Assembly: GCF_003752595.1 (NCBI RefSeq)
Contig: NZ_RKIJ01000014.1
Span: 147,937 to 211,936, forward strand
Direction: 5' to 3'
Origin: Cellulomonas sp. PhB143
Lineage (GTDB): Bacteria; Actinomycetota; Actinomycetes; Actinomycetales; Cellulomonadaceae
DNA length: 64,000 nt
Positions 1 to 8,152 of the stretch are shown one piece after another (the first letter of the stretch is position 1; every line of letters starts with the position of its first letter). The translations under genes and the position numbers were made by a program. Under the pieces are notes generated by a model. That model worked only from the letters and a program-made list of their open reading frames with translations, searched no databases and was not told where the DNA came from.

Positions 1-600
1 CACCTGTCGGGGAGCCTGTCCGGGACGGTCCAGGCGGCCGCGCGCGCCGCGGCGCTCTCGCCCGTGCCGGTGCGCGTCGTCGACTCGCGCACGGTCGCGA
101 TGGCGCTCGGGTTCGCGGCGCTCGCGGGAGCGCAGGCCGCCGCGTCGGGCCAGGGCGCGGACGCCGTCGAGCGCCGGGTGCGCGACGTCGCCGCGTCGAC
201 CCGTGCCGTGTTCATGGTCGGTTCGCTCGACCGGCTGCGGCGCGGGGGGCGGCTCAGCGCGCCCGCCGCCGCGATCGGCGGCGTGCTCGGGGTGCGGCCG
301 CTGCTGTCCGTCCGCGACGGCGAGATCGTCGTGGTGCAGAAGGTCCGCACGCGCCGCGCGGCGGTCGACCGGCTGCTGTCCGTGGCGCTCGACTCGGCCG
401 GGCGACGCACCGCGCCGCGGTTCGCCGTGCACCACCTCGGGGACGTCGAGACGGCCGAGGAGGTCGCGGGCCGGCTCGCCTCGGCCGTCGGCGCTCCGGT
501 GGAGATCGCCGCGGTCAGCGCCGTCGTGGGCGCGCACGTCGGCGAGGGGGTCCTGGCGATCATCGTGGCCGACGACGCCCCGCGCCCCGCCCCGGCCTGA
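1..600 (+). CDS. DegV family protein, 3' part
   Basis: The reading frame is already open at base 1, so the N-terminus lies outside the window; 199 residues are visible. The first residues read HLSGSLSGTVQAA, which matches the conserved Ser-rich loop of DegV proteins (S-x-LSGTxQ-A) that contacts the fatty-acid carboxylate. Later LRRGGRLS, followed by GVLGVRPLLSVRDGEI, matches the C-terminal DegV lobe. DegV/FakB proteins bind a fatty acid and present it to a kinase in Firmicutes; the role in actinobacteria is not established. It stands just upstream of comEA, a common actinobacterial neighbourhood. Confidence 0.85.
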   Translation, partial: HLSGSLSGTVQAAARAAALSPVPVRVVDSRTVAMALGFAALAGAQAAASGQGADAVERRVRDVAASTRAVFMVGSLDRLRRGGRLSAPAAAIGGVLGVRPLLSVRDGEIVVVQKVRTRRAAVDRLLSVALDSAGRRTAPRFAVHHLGDVETAEEVAGRLASAVGAPVEIAAVSAVVGAHVGEGVLAIIVADDAPRPAPA

Positions 601-688
601 CCCCGGCGCGGTCGTCCACCGCGCGTCCCGGGAGCCCTGCCGTCCACGTCCGGGCGCTCGCGGGGCGCGGCGGGCCGGACGCCGCACC

Positions 689-694
689 TAGCGT
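689..694 (+). promoter_or_regulatory. -10 box TAGCGT, leaderless comEA promoter
   Basis: TAGCGT starts 12 nt before the GTG at 701 with a six-base spacer, so the predicted transcript begins at the start codon. No ribosome-binding site precedes this GTG, which fits leaderless translation. Confidence 0.5.
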
Positions 695-700
695 GCGGGC

Positions 701-1624
701 GTGCCCGACCACACGAGCGACGACCGAGTGCGACGCGTCCAGGCCCTCGCGGAGGCGGCCCCGCCGCGCGGCGCCGTCCGCCGGGAGCCCGCGGCCGCGA
801 GCCCGAGCGAGGCCCTGGGGGGCCTGGCGGAGACCTACCGCGAGGCGTACGGGGACCCGGCCGCCCAGGAGCTCGCGACCGAGGCGCCGGTGCGGCTGGG
901 CGTCGGCCTGCGCACGGCGGTCGTCGGCACGGTCGCGGTGCTGCTGGTGGCCGCCGTCGTCGTCGGGCTGGCGTGGTCGCGGGCGCACGCCGTCGTCCCG
1001 CTGCCGGAGGTGCGCCCCGCGGCGACCGCCGCCGCGTCCGCGGCGCCGGGCGGGCAGGCCGAACCGCAGCCGGGCGCTCAGGGCGGTGAGCAGACCGCCG
1101 CGCAGCCCACGGCGCAGGCGGAGGAGGCGGCCGCGGGCGTCGTCGTGCACGTGGTGGGCGAGGTCCGCAGGCCGGGGCTCGTCACGCTCCCTGCGGGCGC
1201 CCGCGTGGCCGACGCGGTGGAGGCGGCCGGCGGGCCGACGGACGACGCCGAGCTGTCGGGGGTGAACCTGGCCCGCGTGCTCGTGGACGGCGAGCAGCTG
1301 CGTGTCCCCGCGCCCGGGGAGGTCCTCGAGCCGCCGGACGGGACGGCGGGCGCGACCGGGGTGACGGGCACGACCGGTGACGAGGGAGTCGCGGAGCCGC
1401 CGGGGGCGGCGGGCGCGACCGGGTCCGCGGGCGGCACCGTCGACGTCAACACGGCCGACGCCGCGACCCTCGAGACGCTGCCCGGCGTCGGACCGGTGCT
1501 CGCCCAGCGGATCGTGGACCACCGCACGGAGCACGGTGCCTTCGCCTCGGTGGACGACCTCGAGGACGTCTCCGGGATCGGTCCCGCGGTGCTCGCCGGG
1601 CTGCGGGACCGCGTCAGCACGTGA
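701..1624 (+). CDS. comEA: ComEA family helix-hairpin-helix DNA-binding protein
   Basis: 307 residues. A single membrane segment lies at about residues 71-91 after a cytoplasmic N-tail. A Gln/Ala-rich linker follows, then an SLBB domain at about 147-207 (VVVHVVGEVRRPG...) and a C-terminal helix-hairpin-helix domain at about 247-305 (VDVNTADAATLETLPGVGP). This is the ComEA architecture: a membrane-anchored DNA receptor that hands DNA to the ComEC channel. The GTG start is set by the TAGCGT box 12 nt upstream. The stop overlaps the comEC start by four bases (GTGA), indicating translational coupling. Natural transformation is not proven for most actinobacteria carrying this pair. Confidence 0.9.
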   Translation: MPDHTSDDRVRRVQALAEAAPPRGAVRREPAAASPSEALGGLAETYREAYGDPAAQELATEAPVRLGVGLRTAVVGTVAVLLVAAVVVGLAWSRAHAVVPLPEVRPAATAAASAAPGGQAEPQPGAQGGEQTAAQPTAQAEEAAAGVVVHVVGEVRRPGLVTLPAGARVADAVEAAGGPTDDAELSGVNLARVLVDGEQLRVPAPGEVLEPPDGTAGATGVTGTTGDEGVAEPPGAAGATGSAGGTVDVNTADAATLETLPGVGPVLAQRIVDHRTEHGAFASVDDLEDVSGIGPAVLAGLRDRVST

Positions 1625-3120
1625 GACCGGCCGTCGACCTGCGGCTCGTGCCGCCGGCTCTGGTCGCGTGGGCGTGCGCGTGGGCCGGCGCGCCCGCCGG
1701 GGCACCGACGCTGCGGGCTGCCGCGGCCTGCTGCCTGGCGCTGGCGGGGGTGCTGCTCGCCGTGCACGCCGGGGTCGTGCGGCGCGACCGGGACCCCGGC
1801 CGGGACCGCGGCCTGGGGCTCGCGGCCCTCACGCTCGCGGTGGCCTGCGCCGTCCTGGCCGCGGGCGGGGCGGCCGCGTCGGCCCGCGCGAGCGGGGACC
1901 TGCCGGAGCTCGCGCGCGACGGGGCCTCGGTCGAGGTCCTCGCGCGGGTGGTCGCCGACCCGGAGCCGGTCGCCGCCCCGTGGGCGGACGAGCCGCAGGT
2001 CCGCACCCTCCTGCGGCTGGTCAGCATCGAGCACGGAGGCCGCACCACCGCGGCGGGCGGGCTGCTCGACGTGTCCGGGGGAGCGGAGTGGGCCGCGGCC
2101 GACGTCGGCGCGACCATCCTCGTCGAGGGCCGGCTGCGCCCCGGGCGCCCCGGCGAGGAGCCCGTCGCGCGCCTGGTCCCCGCGTCCGCGCCGCGCGTCG
2201 TCGACCCGCCCGGGGCCCTGCTGCGCGGGGTCGACGACGTCCGTACCTCGCTCCTGGAGGTCACCGACGGCCTCTCGCCCCAGGCGCGCGGGCTCGTCCC
2301 CGGCGCGGCGGTCGGGGACACCACGCGGGTGCCCGACGACGTGGACGCGGCCATGCTCGCGACCTCGCTCACGCACATCACCGCCGTCTCCGGGGGCCAC
2401 TTCGCGATCGTGGTCGCCTCGCTCGCCTGGTGCTGCGCTCTGCTGCGCGTCCCGCGCGCCGCGCGCACCCTCGTCACGGCGCTCGCCGTCGTCGCGTTCG
2501 TCGCGCTCGTGCGGCCCGACCCGAGCGTGCTGCGGGCCGCCGGGACCGGCGCCGTGGCGCTCGTCGCCGCGTGCCTCGGCCGCCCGGCGCGGGCGGTGCC
2601 GGCGCTCGCCGCCTGCGTCGTGGTGCTGCTGGTCGCCGACCCGTGGCTGGCGCGCTCCTACGGGTTCGTGCTGTCCGTCGCCGCGACCGCCGGGCTGGTC
2701 ACCCTCACGACGCCGATCTCGCGACGGCTCGCGCCGTGGTGCGGGCGACCCGCGGCGTTCGCCCTGGCGGTGCCCGTCGCGGCGCAGGTGGCGTGCGCGC
2801 CGATCCTGGTCCTGCTGAGCCCGTCGGTAGCGGTCTACGCCGTGCCCGCGAACCTCGTGGCCGCCGTGGCGCTGGCCCCGGCGACGGTGCTCGGCGTCCT
2901 CGCCGCGCTGCTGGCGCCCTGGTGCCCCGTGCTCGCCCTGCCCGTGGCATGGTGCGCGGGCCTGGCGACGTGGTGGATCGCTACGACGGCGCGCGTCTTC
3001 GCGGCGCTGCCGGGGGCGGCGTTCCCGTGGCTGCCCGGGGTCCCCGGCGTCCTGCTCATGGCGGCGCTGACCGCCGTCGCGCTGGGCGTCCTGCGGCGTG
3101 GGTGGCCCGTGGCACCCTAG
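1621..3120 (+). CDS. comEC: ComEC/Rec2 family membrane protein (short form)
   Basis: 499 residues, strongly hydrophobic, with many predicted membrane helices. The conserved competence core begins near residue 215 (SPQARGLVPGAAVGDTTRVP, then LATSLTHITAVSGGHF, the typical H-x-x-AVSG-x-H signature). The C-terminal metallo-beta-lactamase-like domain of full-length ComEC (usually 700-800 aa in total) is absent. The protein stops after the membrane core, as in other short actinobacterial ComEC proteins. It probably forms the DNA channel with ComEA. GTG start overlapping the comEA stop. Confidence 0.87.
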   Translation: MRPAVDLRLVPPALVAWACAWAGAPAGAPTLRAAAACCLALAGVLLAVHAGVVRRDRDPGRDRGLGLAALTLAVACAVLAAGGAAASARASGDLPELARDGASVEVLARVVADPEPVAAPWADEPQVRTLLRLVSIEHGGRTTAAGGLLDVSGGAEWAAADVGATILVEGRLRPGRPGEEPVARLVPASAPRVVDPPGALLRGVDDVRTSLLEVTDGLSPQARGLVPGAAVGDTTRVPDDVDAAMLATSLTHITAVSGGHFAIVVASLAWCCALLRVPRAARTLVTALAVVAFVALVRPDPSVLRAAGTGAVALVAACLGRPARAVPALAACVVVLLVADPWLARSYGFVLSVAATAGLVTLTTPISRRLAPWCGRPAAFALAVPVAAQVACAPILVLLSPSVAVYAVPANLVAAVALAPATVLGVLAALLAPWCPVLALPVAWCAGLATWWIATTARVFAALPGAAFPWLPGVPGVLLMAALTAVALGVLRRGWPVAP

Positions 3121-3124
3121 TGCC

Positions 3125-4147
3125 ATGCCCCCGGCGACCCCCACGCGCTCGCGCTCGTCCTCCCGCACCGGCGGCGCCGCCGGCGCGGACTGGCGGGCCG
3201 TCGAGCCCGCCCCGCTCGTGCTGGTGCAGGGACCGGAAGGGCTGCTCGCCGACCGGGCGGTGGGCCGGCTGCTCGAGCTGGTCCGCGAGCGCGACCCCGA
3301 GACCGAGCGCGTCGACCTCGAGGCCGCGACCTACGAGGCGGGCATGCTCGCGACCGCCGCCAGCCCGTCGCTGTTCGGCGAGGCAAAGATCGTCCTCGCG
3401 CGCGGCGCCGAGGCGTGCACGGACGCCTTCGTCACGGACTTCGCGGCCTACGCGTCGGCGCCGGACCCGGACACGGTCGTCGTCGTCGTGCACGGGGGCG
3501 GGCAGCGCGGCAAGAAGCTGCTCGACGCGCTCCGCGCGGCGGACGCGACCGTGGTCCCGTGCGAGACGATCAAGAAGGACGCGGACAAGGCCGCGTTCGT
3601 CTCCGCCGAGTTCCGCGCCGCCTCGCGGCGGGTCGATGCCGGCGCCGTCCGCTCGCTCGTCGAGGCGCTCGGCAACGACCTGCGCGAGCTCGCGGGCGCC
3701 TGCTCCCAGCTGATCACGGACACCACCGGCACGGTGACGCCGGACGTCGTGGACCGCTACTACGGGGGGCGCGTCGAGGCGACCGGCTTCCGCGTCGCCG
3801 ACGAGGCAGTGGCCGGCAACTCCGGGGCGGCCGTCGCGCTCCTGCGCCACGCGCTGGCCACGGGCGCGGACCCGGTGCCGCTCGTCGCGGCGCTCGCGAT
3901 GAAGCTGCGCGCCCTCGCCAAGGTCGCGGCCATGCGCGGCGGCGGTCCCGCGGCCCGCGAGCTCGGCCTCGCGCCGTGGCAGGTCGACCGCGCGCAGCGC
4001 GAGCTCGCGCGCTGGACCCCGGAGGGCCTGGCGGCCGCGATCCTCGCCGTCGCGCAGGCGGACGTGGACGTCAAGGGCGGCGGCCGGGACCCGGTCTTCG
4101 CGGTCGAGCGCGCGGTGCTGGCGATCGCCGCGCTCGGGGGTCGCTGA
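3125..4147 (+). CDS. holA: DNA polymerase III subunit delta
   Basis: 340 residues from ATG 3125; a GTG at 3098 would overlap comEC by 23 nt and is less likely. PLVLVQGPEGLLADRAVGRLLE begins the AAA+-like fold. Later NDLRELAGACSQLI and LRALAKVAAMRGGG are typical of the HolA family, the clamp-loader subunit that opens the sliding clamp. Position after comEA-comEC is standard. In most relatives rpsT follows immediately in opposite orientation; here an alkylsulfatase gene intervenes. Confidence 0.92.
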   Translation: MPPATPTRSRSSSRTGGAAGADWRAVEPAPLVLVQGPEGLLADRAVGRLLELVRERDPETERVDLEAATYEAGMLATAASPSLFGEAKIVLARGAEACTDAFVTDFAAYASAPDPDTVVVVVHGGGQRGKKLLDALRAADATVVPCETIKKDADKAAFVSAEFRAASRRVDAGAVRSLVEALGNDLRELAGACSQLITDTTGTVTPDVVDRYYGGRVEATGFRVADEAVAGNSGAAVALLRHALATGADPVPLVAALAMKLRALAKVAAMRGGGPAARELGLAPWQVDRAQRELARWTPEGLAAAILAVAQADVDVKGGGRDPVFAVERAVLAIAALGGR

Positions 4148-4169
4148 CCTGGTCCGGGACGCTGCGGCG

Positions 4170-4197
4170 TTGCGCATGCACGAGCGGGTTTTACCTG
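4170..4197 (+). promoter_or_regulatory. Putative promoter of the alkylsulfatase gene
   Basis: TTGCGC at 4170-4175, a 16-base spacer and TACCTG at 4192-4197 resemble a sigma-70-type promoter. The -10 starts 13 nt before the GTG at 4205, so a leaderless transcript is possible. The hexamers are imperfect. Confidence 0.35.
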
Positions 4198-4204
4198 CAA
4201 CCGT

Positions 4205-6103
4205 GTGAGCATGACGACCCAACCGAAACCAGCAACCGCCACGATCGCCGCCCAGCAGGCAGCGCTGAAGCAGAGCCTCCCGTTCGCCGACACCCAGGAC
4301 TTCGAAGACGCGACACGCGGGCTCCTCGGCCGTCGGGAGCCGAACGCGATCCGCGACGCCGACGGCACCGTCGTGTGGGACAACGACACGTACGACTTCC
4401 TCCAGGGTGACGCCCCGGACACCGCGAACCCGAGCCTGTGGCGCCAGGCCCAGCTGAACGCGATCCAGGGCTTGTTCGAGGTTGTCCCGGGTATCTACCA
4501 GGTGCGCGGCTTCGACCTGTCGAACGTGACCTTCATCGAGGGCGACGACGGGGTGCTCGTCCTTGACCCGTTGGTCACGAAGGAGACGTGCGCCGCGGCG
4601 CTCGAGCTGTACCGCGAGCACCGGGGAGACCGTCCCGTCACCGGCGTCCTGTTCACCCACCCGCACGTGGACCACTTCGGGGGCGTCCGGGGGATCACCA
4701 CACAGGAGGACGTCGACTCGGGTCGAGTGCCGATCATCGCCCCTGAGCACTTCACCGAGCACGCCGCGTCGGAGAACGTCTACGCAGGCACCGCGATGGC
4801 GCGACGATCCGCGTACATGTTCGGTGCCGCACTGCCGCGCAACCCGCAGGGACAGGTCAGCACCGGCCTGTCCCAGACGGTGGCGACCGGCAACATCACC
4901 CTCATGGCGCCGACGCTGGAGATCACCGAGACCGGGCAGACCGAGACGGTCGACGGCGTCCGGATGGTCTTTCAGATGGTGCCCGGCACGGAGGCGCCGG
5001 CCGAGTTCATCGTGTACTTCCCGGACCACAAGGCGCTGTGTTCCGCGGAGGACGCGACCCATACGCTGCACAACCTGCTCACGCTGCGCGGCGCGTTGGT
5101 GCGCGACGCCCACGCTTGGACGAACTACCTCACCGAGACGATCGACCTCTTCGGGGCCGAGGTCGAGGCCGTCTTCGCGTCGCACCACTGGCCGACGTGG
5201 GACAACGAGCGCGTGGTGACGTTCCTCTCCGAGCAGCGCGACCTGTACGCCTACCTGCACGACCAGACGTTGCGCATGCTCAACCAGGGCTACACCGGAC
5301 CCGAGATCGCGGAAGAGATCCAGCTGCCGCCGGTGCTCGAGAACGCCTGGCACGCACGCGGCTACTACGGCTCGGTGAGCCACAACGTCCGGGCGATCTA
5401 CCAGCGCTACATGGGCTTCTACGACGGCAACCCCGCGCACCTGTGGCAGCACCCGCCGGTCGAGCAGGGCAAGCGGTACGTCAAGCTCGCAGGCGGCATC
5501 GACTCGATCGTCGAGAACGCCCAGGAGGCGTATGACAAGGGCGACTTCCGCTGGGCGGCGGAGATCCTCAGCCACGCCGTGTTCGCCCAGCCCGACCATG
5601 CGGCGGCGCGGGATCTGCTGGCGGACACGTTCGAGCAGCTCGGCTACGGCGCGGAGAACGGCGTGTGGCGCAACATCTACCTCTCGGGCACCACCGAGCT
5701 GCGCGAGGGCAAGTTCGGCACTCCGACCGTCTCCGCAGCGCCCGACGTCATCTCCGCGCTCACGCCGGAGATGCTGTTCGACGCAATCGCGATCCAGATC
5801 GATGGCCCGCGCGCGTGGGACGAGAGGCTCACGATCGACGTCGTGCTCACCGACGTCGATGCCCGCTACCGCCTGCGACTCGCGAACGGGGCGCTCACCT
5901 ACAGCGCGGCTCCGCAGCAGGGCGACGCCGAGGCCGTGCTCACGACGACGGCGCGGGCACTGCCGACGCTCGCCACTGGCGCACTGACGGCTGAGCGGCT
6001 CACGCGGGCCGGGATCGAGATCACGGGGGACGCTTCTGTGCTCGGGCGTCTCGCGGCGCTGCTCTCACCGGGCGACGAGGATTTCTCGATCGTCACCCCG
6101 TGA
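4205..6103 (+). CDS. Alkyl sulfatase, SdsA1/BDS1-like metallo-beta-lactamase
   Basis: 632 residues. The dinuclear zinc motif THPHVDHFGG lies near residues 150-159, CSAEDATHTLHNL near 280 and ASHHWPTW near 325, all as in SdsA1-type alkylsulfatases that hydrolyse SDS-like esters to alcohol and sulfate. A helical dimerisation region (about 370-510) and a SCP2-like C-terminal lobe (about 515-632, ending in LGRLAALLSPGDEDFSIV) follow. No signal peptide is visible, so the enzyme is probably cytoplasmic. Two sequence lines counted by eye give about 67% and 70% GC, below the flanking genes, and the gene splits the usual holA/rpsT neighbours: signs of acquisition. ATG 4211 is an alternative start. Confidence 0.88.
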   Translation: MSMTTQPKPATATIAAQQAALKQSLPFADTQDFEDATRGLLGRREPNAIRDADGTVVWDNDTYDFLQGDAPDTANPSLWRQAQLNAIQGLFEVVPGIYQVRGFDLSNVTFIEGDDGVLVLDPLVTKETCAAALELYREHRGDRPVTGVLFTHPHVDHFGGVRGITTQEDVDSGRVPIIAPEHFTEHAASENVYAGTAMARRSAYMFGAALPRNPQGQVSTGLSQTVATGNITLMAPTLEITETGQTETVDGVRMVFQMVPGTEAPAEFIVYFPDHKALCSAEDATHTLHNLLTLRGALVRDAHAWTNYLTETIDLFGAEVEAVFASHHWPTWDNERVVTFLSEQRDLYAYLHDQTLRMLNQGYTGPEIAEEIQLPPVLENAWHARGYYGSVSHNVRAIYQRYMGFYDGNPAHLWQHPPVEQGKRYVKLAGGIDSIVENAQEAYDKGDFRWAAEILSHAVFAQPDHAAARDLLADTFEQLGYGAENGVWRNIYLSGTTELREGKFGTPTVSAAPDVISALTPEMLFDAIAIQIDGPRAWDERLTIDVVLTDVDARYRLRLANGALTYSAAPQQGDAEAVLTTTARALPTLATGALTAERLTRAGIEITGDASVLGRLAALLSPGDEDFSIVTP

Positions 6104-6118
6104 TCCCGTGATCCCGGG

Positions 6119-6145
6119 GTGCGCGGCGCCTCGCGCGCCGCGCAC
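6119..6145. terminator. Hairpin after the alkylsulfatase gene
   Basis: GTGCGCGGCG pairs with CGCCGCGCAC across a seven-base loop. It lies 15 nt after the alkylsulfatase stop and is probably an intrinsic terminator without a U tract. Confidence 0.5.
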
Positions 6146-6154
6146 CCCGCCACG

Positions 6155-6194
6155 CACGAGAGGCACCGTCCCTGCAGGGACGGTGCCTCTCGTG
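6155..6194. terminator. 40-bp perfect palindrome between convergent genes
   Basis: A 20-base half (from CACGAGAGGCACC to TCCCTG) is followed by its exact reverse complement. Position between the convergent alkylsulfatase and rpsT genes suggests a bidirectional terminator. Confidence 0.75.
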
Positions 6195-6243
6195 GTGGAG
6201 CGGGTGCCCTCGCCCGGTCGAGGACCGGGCGACGGGCGGACGA

Positions 6244-6504
6244 TCAGAGCGCGTTGACCGACTTCGCGAGCGCCGACTTGCGGTTCGCGGCCTGGTTCTG
6301 GTGGATGACGCCCTTCGAGACCGCCTTGTCGAGCTTCTTCGAGGCGGAGGCGAGCGCGGTGCTCGCGGCGTCCTTGTCGCCCGCGGCGACGGCCTCGCGG
6401 ACGCGACGGACGTGCGTCTTGAGCTCGGACTTCACGGCCTTGTTGCGCAGGCGCGACTTCTCGTTCGTCTTGATGCGCTTGATCTGAGACTTGATGTTTG
6501 CCAC
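6244..6504 (-). CDS. rpsT: 30S ribosomal protein S20
   Basis: 86 residues, Lys/Arg/Ala-rich: [20 protein letters not shown] ... [21 protein letters not shown], typical of S20, which binds 16S rRNA early in 30S assembly. The GTG start at 6504 is fixed by the family N-terminus and by AGGAG nine bases upstream. The longer open frame upstream is a GC-bias artefact. It is a single-gene unit with a leader of over 100 nt if the TATCGT at 6649-6644 is its -10 box. Confidence 0.97.
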   Translation of the reverse strand: MANIKSQIKRIKTNEKSRLRNKAVKSELKTHVRRVREAVAAGDKDAASTALASASKKLDKAVSKGVIHQNQAANRKSALAKSVNAL

Positions 6505-6689
6505 GTTCAGGGACTCCTGGTGTGTTCGCCGAAGCGATCGAATAGGTCGTAGAGGGCGGTCACAGCTCCGGGACTGGGGGTGGGGAACCCGCGGAGAGGA
6601 GCTGGGACAGTGCCCGCCGACCTGGGCGGACACGCGACCCCCAACGATACCAGCATCCCGAGCGTGCCCGGAGGCCCTCGTCCGCGACG

Positions 6690-7226
6690 TCAGTGACCGT
6701 GAGCGCGCAGCCCCGCGACGACCCGGTCGAAGGTCGCGCGCGGCAGGATCGCGCCCTCGCGCCGCACGGCCGCGGGGTCGATCCGCACGACGCGGTCGAG
6801 CCGCACCTCGCTCGCGCGGCCCTGCCCGTCCCAGGCTCCGGCGCCCACGTCCATCCAGTAGCGCCCCCAGCGGGCCTCCTGCGCGGCGTCGAGGTCGTGG
6901 TCCTTGCTCGTGAGCATCAGGCCGAGCAGCCACGCGCCGTCGCGCCCGACGACGAGCACGGGGCGGTCCTTGCCGCGGGCGTGGTCGTCCTCGTAGGGCA
7001 CCCACGTCCACACGACCTCGCCCGGGTCGGCGTCGCCGTCCAGGCGGGGGGAGTACTCGGGGCGCAGCGTGCCGGCGAAGTCGCCGGGGTAGGCGGGCAC
7101 CGTGCCCGACGTCGCCCGGCGCCCTGCGGGCGGCGAGGCGACCCCGGGAGCGGGGGTGCGTCGTCGGCCACCGGTGAGGGTGCGGACGAGGGAGGACAGG
7201 GCCCGGGACCATCGGTTGCTCGGCAC
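6690..7226 (-). CDS. PemK/MazF family toxin-like protein (orphan)
   Basis: 178 residues. After a basic, Pro-rich 60-residue N-tail, [20 protein letters not shown] followed by [10 protein letters not shown] matches the PemK/MazF SH3-like barrel. [10 protein letters not shown], then [20 protein letters not shown] and a C-terminal helix, agrees with the RNA-cleaving toxin fold. No antitoxin-sized gene sits upstream or downstream, so this looks like the solitary actinobacterial form, whose activity is untested. GTG start at 7226 with TAGATT 12 nt upstream. Confidence 0.75.
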   Translation of the reverse strand: MPSNRWSRALSSLVRTLTGGRRRTPAPGVASPPAGRRATSGTVPAYPGDFAGTLRPEYSPRLDGDADPGEVVWTWVPYEDDHARGKDRPVLVVGRDGAWLLGLMLTSKDHDLDAAQEARWGRYWMDVGAGAWDGQGRASEVRLDRVVRIDPAAVRREGAILPRATFDRVVAGLRAHGH

Positions 7227-7232
7227 GCGGGA

Positions 7233-7238
7233 AATCTA
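7233..7238 (-). promoter_or_regulatory. -10 box TAGATT, leaderless pemK-like promoter
   Basis: On the minus strand TAGATT begins 12 nt before the GTG at 7226, with six bases between. It matches the leaderless spacing seen at many genes here. Confidence 0.55.
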
Positions 7239-7265
7239 CGGCACGTCCCGGGAGCGGCGGACCTC

Positions 7266-7294
7266 TTGCGGCGGCGCGCGACCACGCGTAACGT
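7266..7294 (+). promoter_or_regulatory. Promoter of the arsR-type operon
   Basis: TTGCGG (7266-7271), a 17-base spacer, then TAACGT (7289-7294). Transcription would start about at the ATG at 7303, giving a leaderless message. Confidence 0.55.
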
Positions 7295-7314
7295 ACAACA
7301 ACATGGTTGTACGT
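7291..7314 (+). promoter_or_regulatory. Operator: 9-bp inverted repeat over -10 and start codon
   Basis: ACGTACAAC, six bases, then GTTGTACGT form a perfect inverted repeat. It covers the end of the -10 box, the likely transcription start and the ATG of the ArsR-type gene. This is the size and position expected for autorepression by an ArsR/SmtB dimer. Confidence 0.7.
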
Positions 7315-7665
7315 CAGGACGGGCCGGACACGATGGACGACGCAGAGGTCGACCGCATCTTCCAGGCGCTCGCGGACGCCACGCGGCGTGACGTCGTCGT
7401 GCGGGTGATGCGGGAGGGGGAGTCGGTCACGGCGCTCGCCCGCCGGTACGCGATGTCCTTCGCGGCCGTGCAGCGCCACGTCGCGGTGCTGGAGCGCGCC
7501 GGGCTCGTCCGCAAGGAACGCCACGGGCGCGAGCAGATCGTCCGCGGCGACGTCACGACCGTGCGAGCCGCCACCCGGCTGCTCGAGGAGTACGAGGAGA
7601 TCTGGCGCGGTCGCGTGACCCGCATGGAGACCCTCCTCGCCGAACCCGAAGGGGAAGTGCCATGA
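7303..7665 (+). CDS. ArsR/SmtB family helix-turn-helix repressor
   Basis: 120 residues from ATG 7303. [20 protein letters not shown] followed by [20 protein letters not shown] and [20 protein letters not shown] is the ArsR winged-helix pattern. No cysteine metal site is present, as in the ArsR proteins that pair with SRPBCC genes rather than sensing arsenic. The start is chosen from the leaderless promoter and the operator lying over it. Its stop overlaps the SRPBCC gene by four bases (ATGA), so the two are co-transcribed. Confidence 0.9.
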   Translation: MVVRQDGPDTMDDAEVDRIFQALADATRRDVVVRVMREGESVTALARRYAMSFAAVQRHVAVLERAGLVRKERHGREQIVRGDVTTVRAATRLLEEYEEIWRGRVTRMETLLAEPEGEVP

Positions 7666-8150
7666 GCGTGGTCAGCACGAGCAAGGACACCGAGAACCTC
7701 ACCCTGACGATCGTCTCGGAGCTGGCCGCCCCGCCGGCCGCCGTGTGGCGCCTGTGGTCCGACCCGCGCCGGCTCGAGCGCTGGTGGGGCCCGCCGACCT
7801 GGCCGGCGACGTTCGTCGACCACGACCTGCGCCCGGGCGGCGCGGCGCGCTACTACATGACGGGGCCGGAGGGGGACAAGGCCGGGGGCTGGTGGCGGTT
7901 CGTCGCCGTCGACGAGCCGCGCTCGCTGGAGTTCGAGGACGGCTTCTCGGACGCCGACGGCGAGCCGGACCCGAGCATGCCCGTCACCCGGGCCCGGGTC
8001 GACCTCGAGGAGATCGACGGCGGGACGCGCATGAGCGTGGTCTCGACCTTCGCCAGCGCCGAGGAGCTCGAGAAGCTCGCGGCGATGGGCATGGTCGAGG
8101 GCATGACCCTGGCGATGGGGCAGATGGACGCGATCGTCGCCGAGGACTGA
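7662..8150 (+). CDS. SRPBCC (AHSA1-like) domain protein
   Basis: 162 residues. [39 protein letters not shown] and [18 protein letters not shown] are typical of the Aha1/START-like hydrophobic-cavity fold. The C-terminal Met-rich helix ([15 protein letters not shown]) closes the pocket. The ligand cannot be inferred. ArsR-SRPBCC operons are widespread, and the regulator probably responds to a compound or stress linked to this protein. Confidence 0.85.
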   Translation: MSVVSTSKDTENLTLTIVSELAAPPAAVWRLWSDPRRLERWWGPPTWPATFVDHDLRPGGAARYYMTGPEGDKAGGWWRFVAVDEPRSLEFEDGFSDADGEPDPSMPVTRARVDLEEIDGGTRMSVVSTFASAEELEKLAAMGMVEGMTLAMGQMDAIVAED

Positions 8151-8152
8151 CC

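Noticed and set aside
3056..5599. 847-codon open frame antisense to holA and the alkylsulfatase
   Set aside because: It is low-complexity Arg/Val/Asp composition typical of GC-rich shadow frames and has no recognisable domain. The plus-strand genes are clear.
7102..7302. N-terminal extension of the ArsR-type protein back to 7102
   Set aside because: It would read antisense through the PemK-like gene and across the promoter and operator. The family starts near ATG 7303.
6690..7665. Toxin-antitoxin pair formed by the PemK-like gene and arsR
   Set aside because: The genes are divergent with separate promoters, and the ArsR-type gene is coupled to the SRPBCC gene instead.
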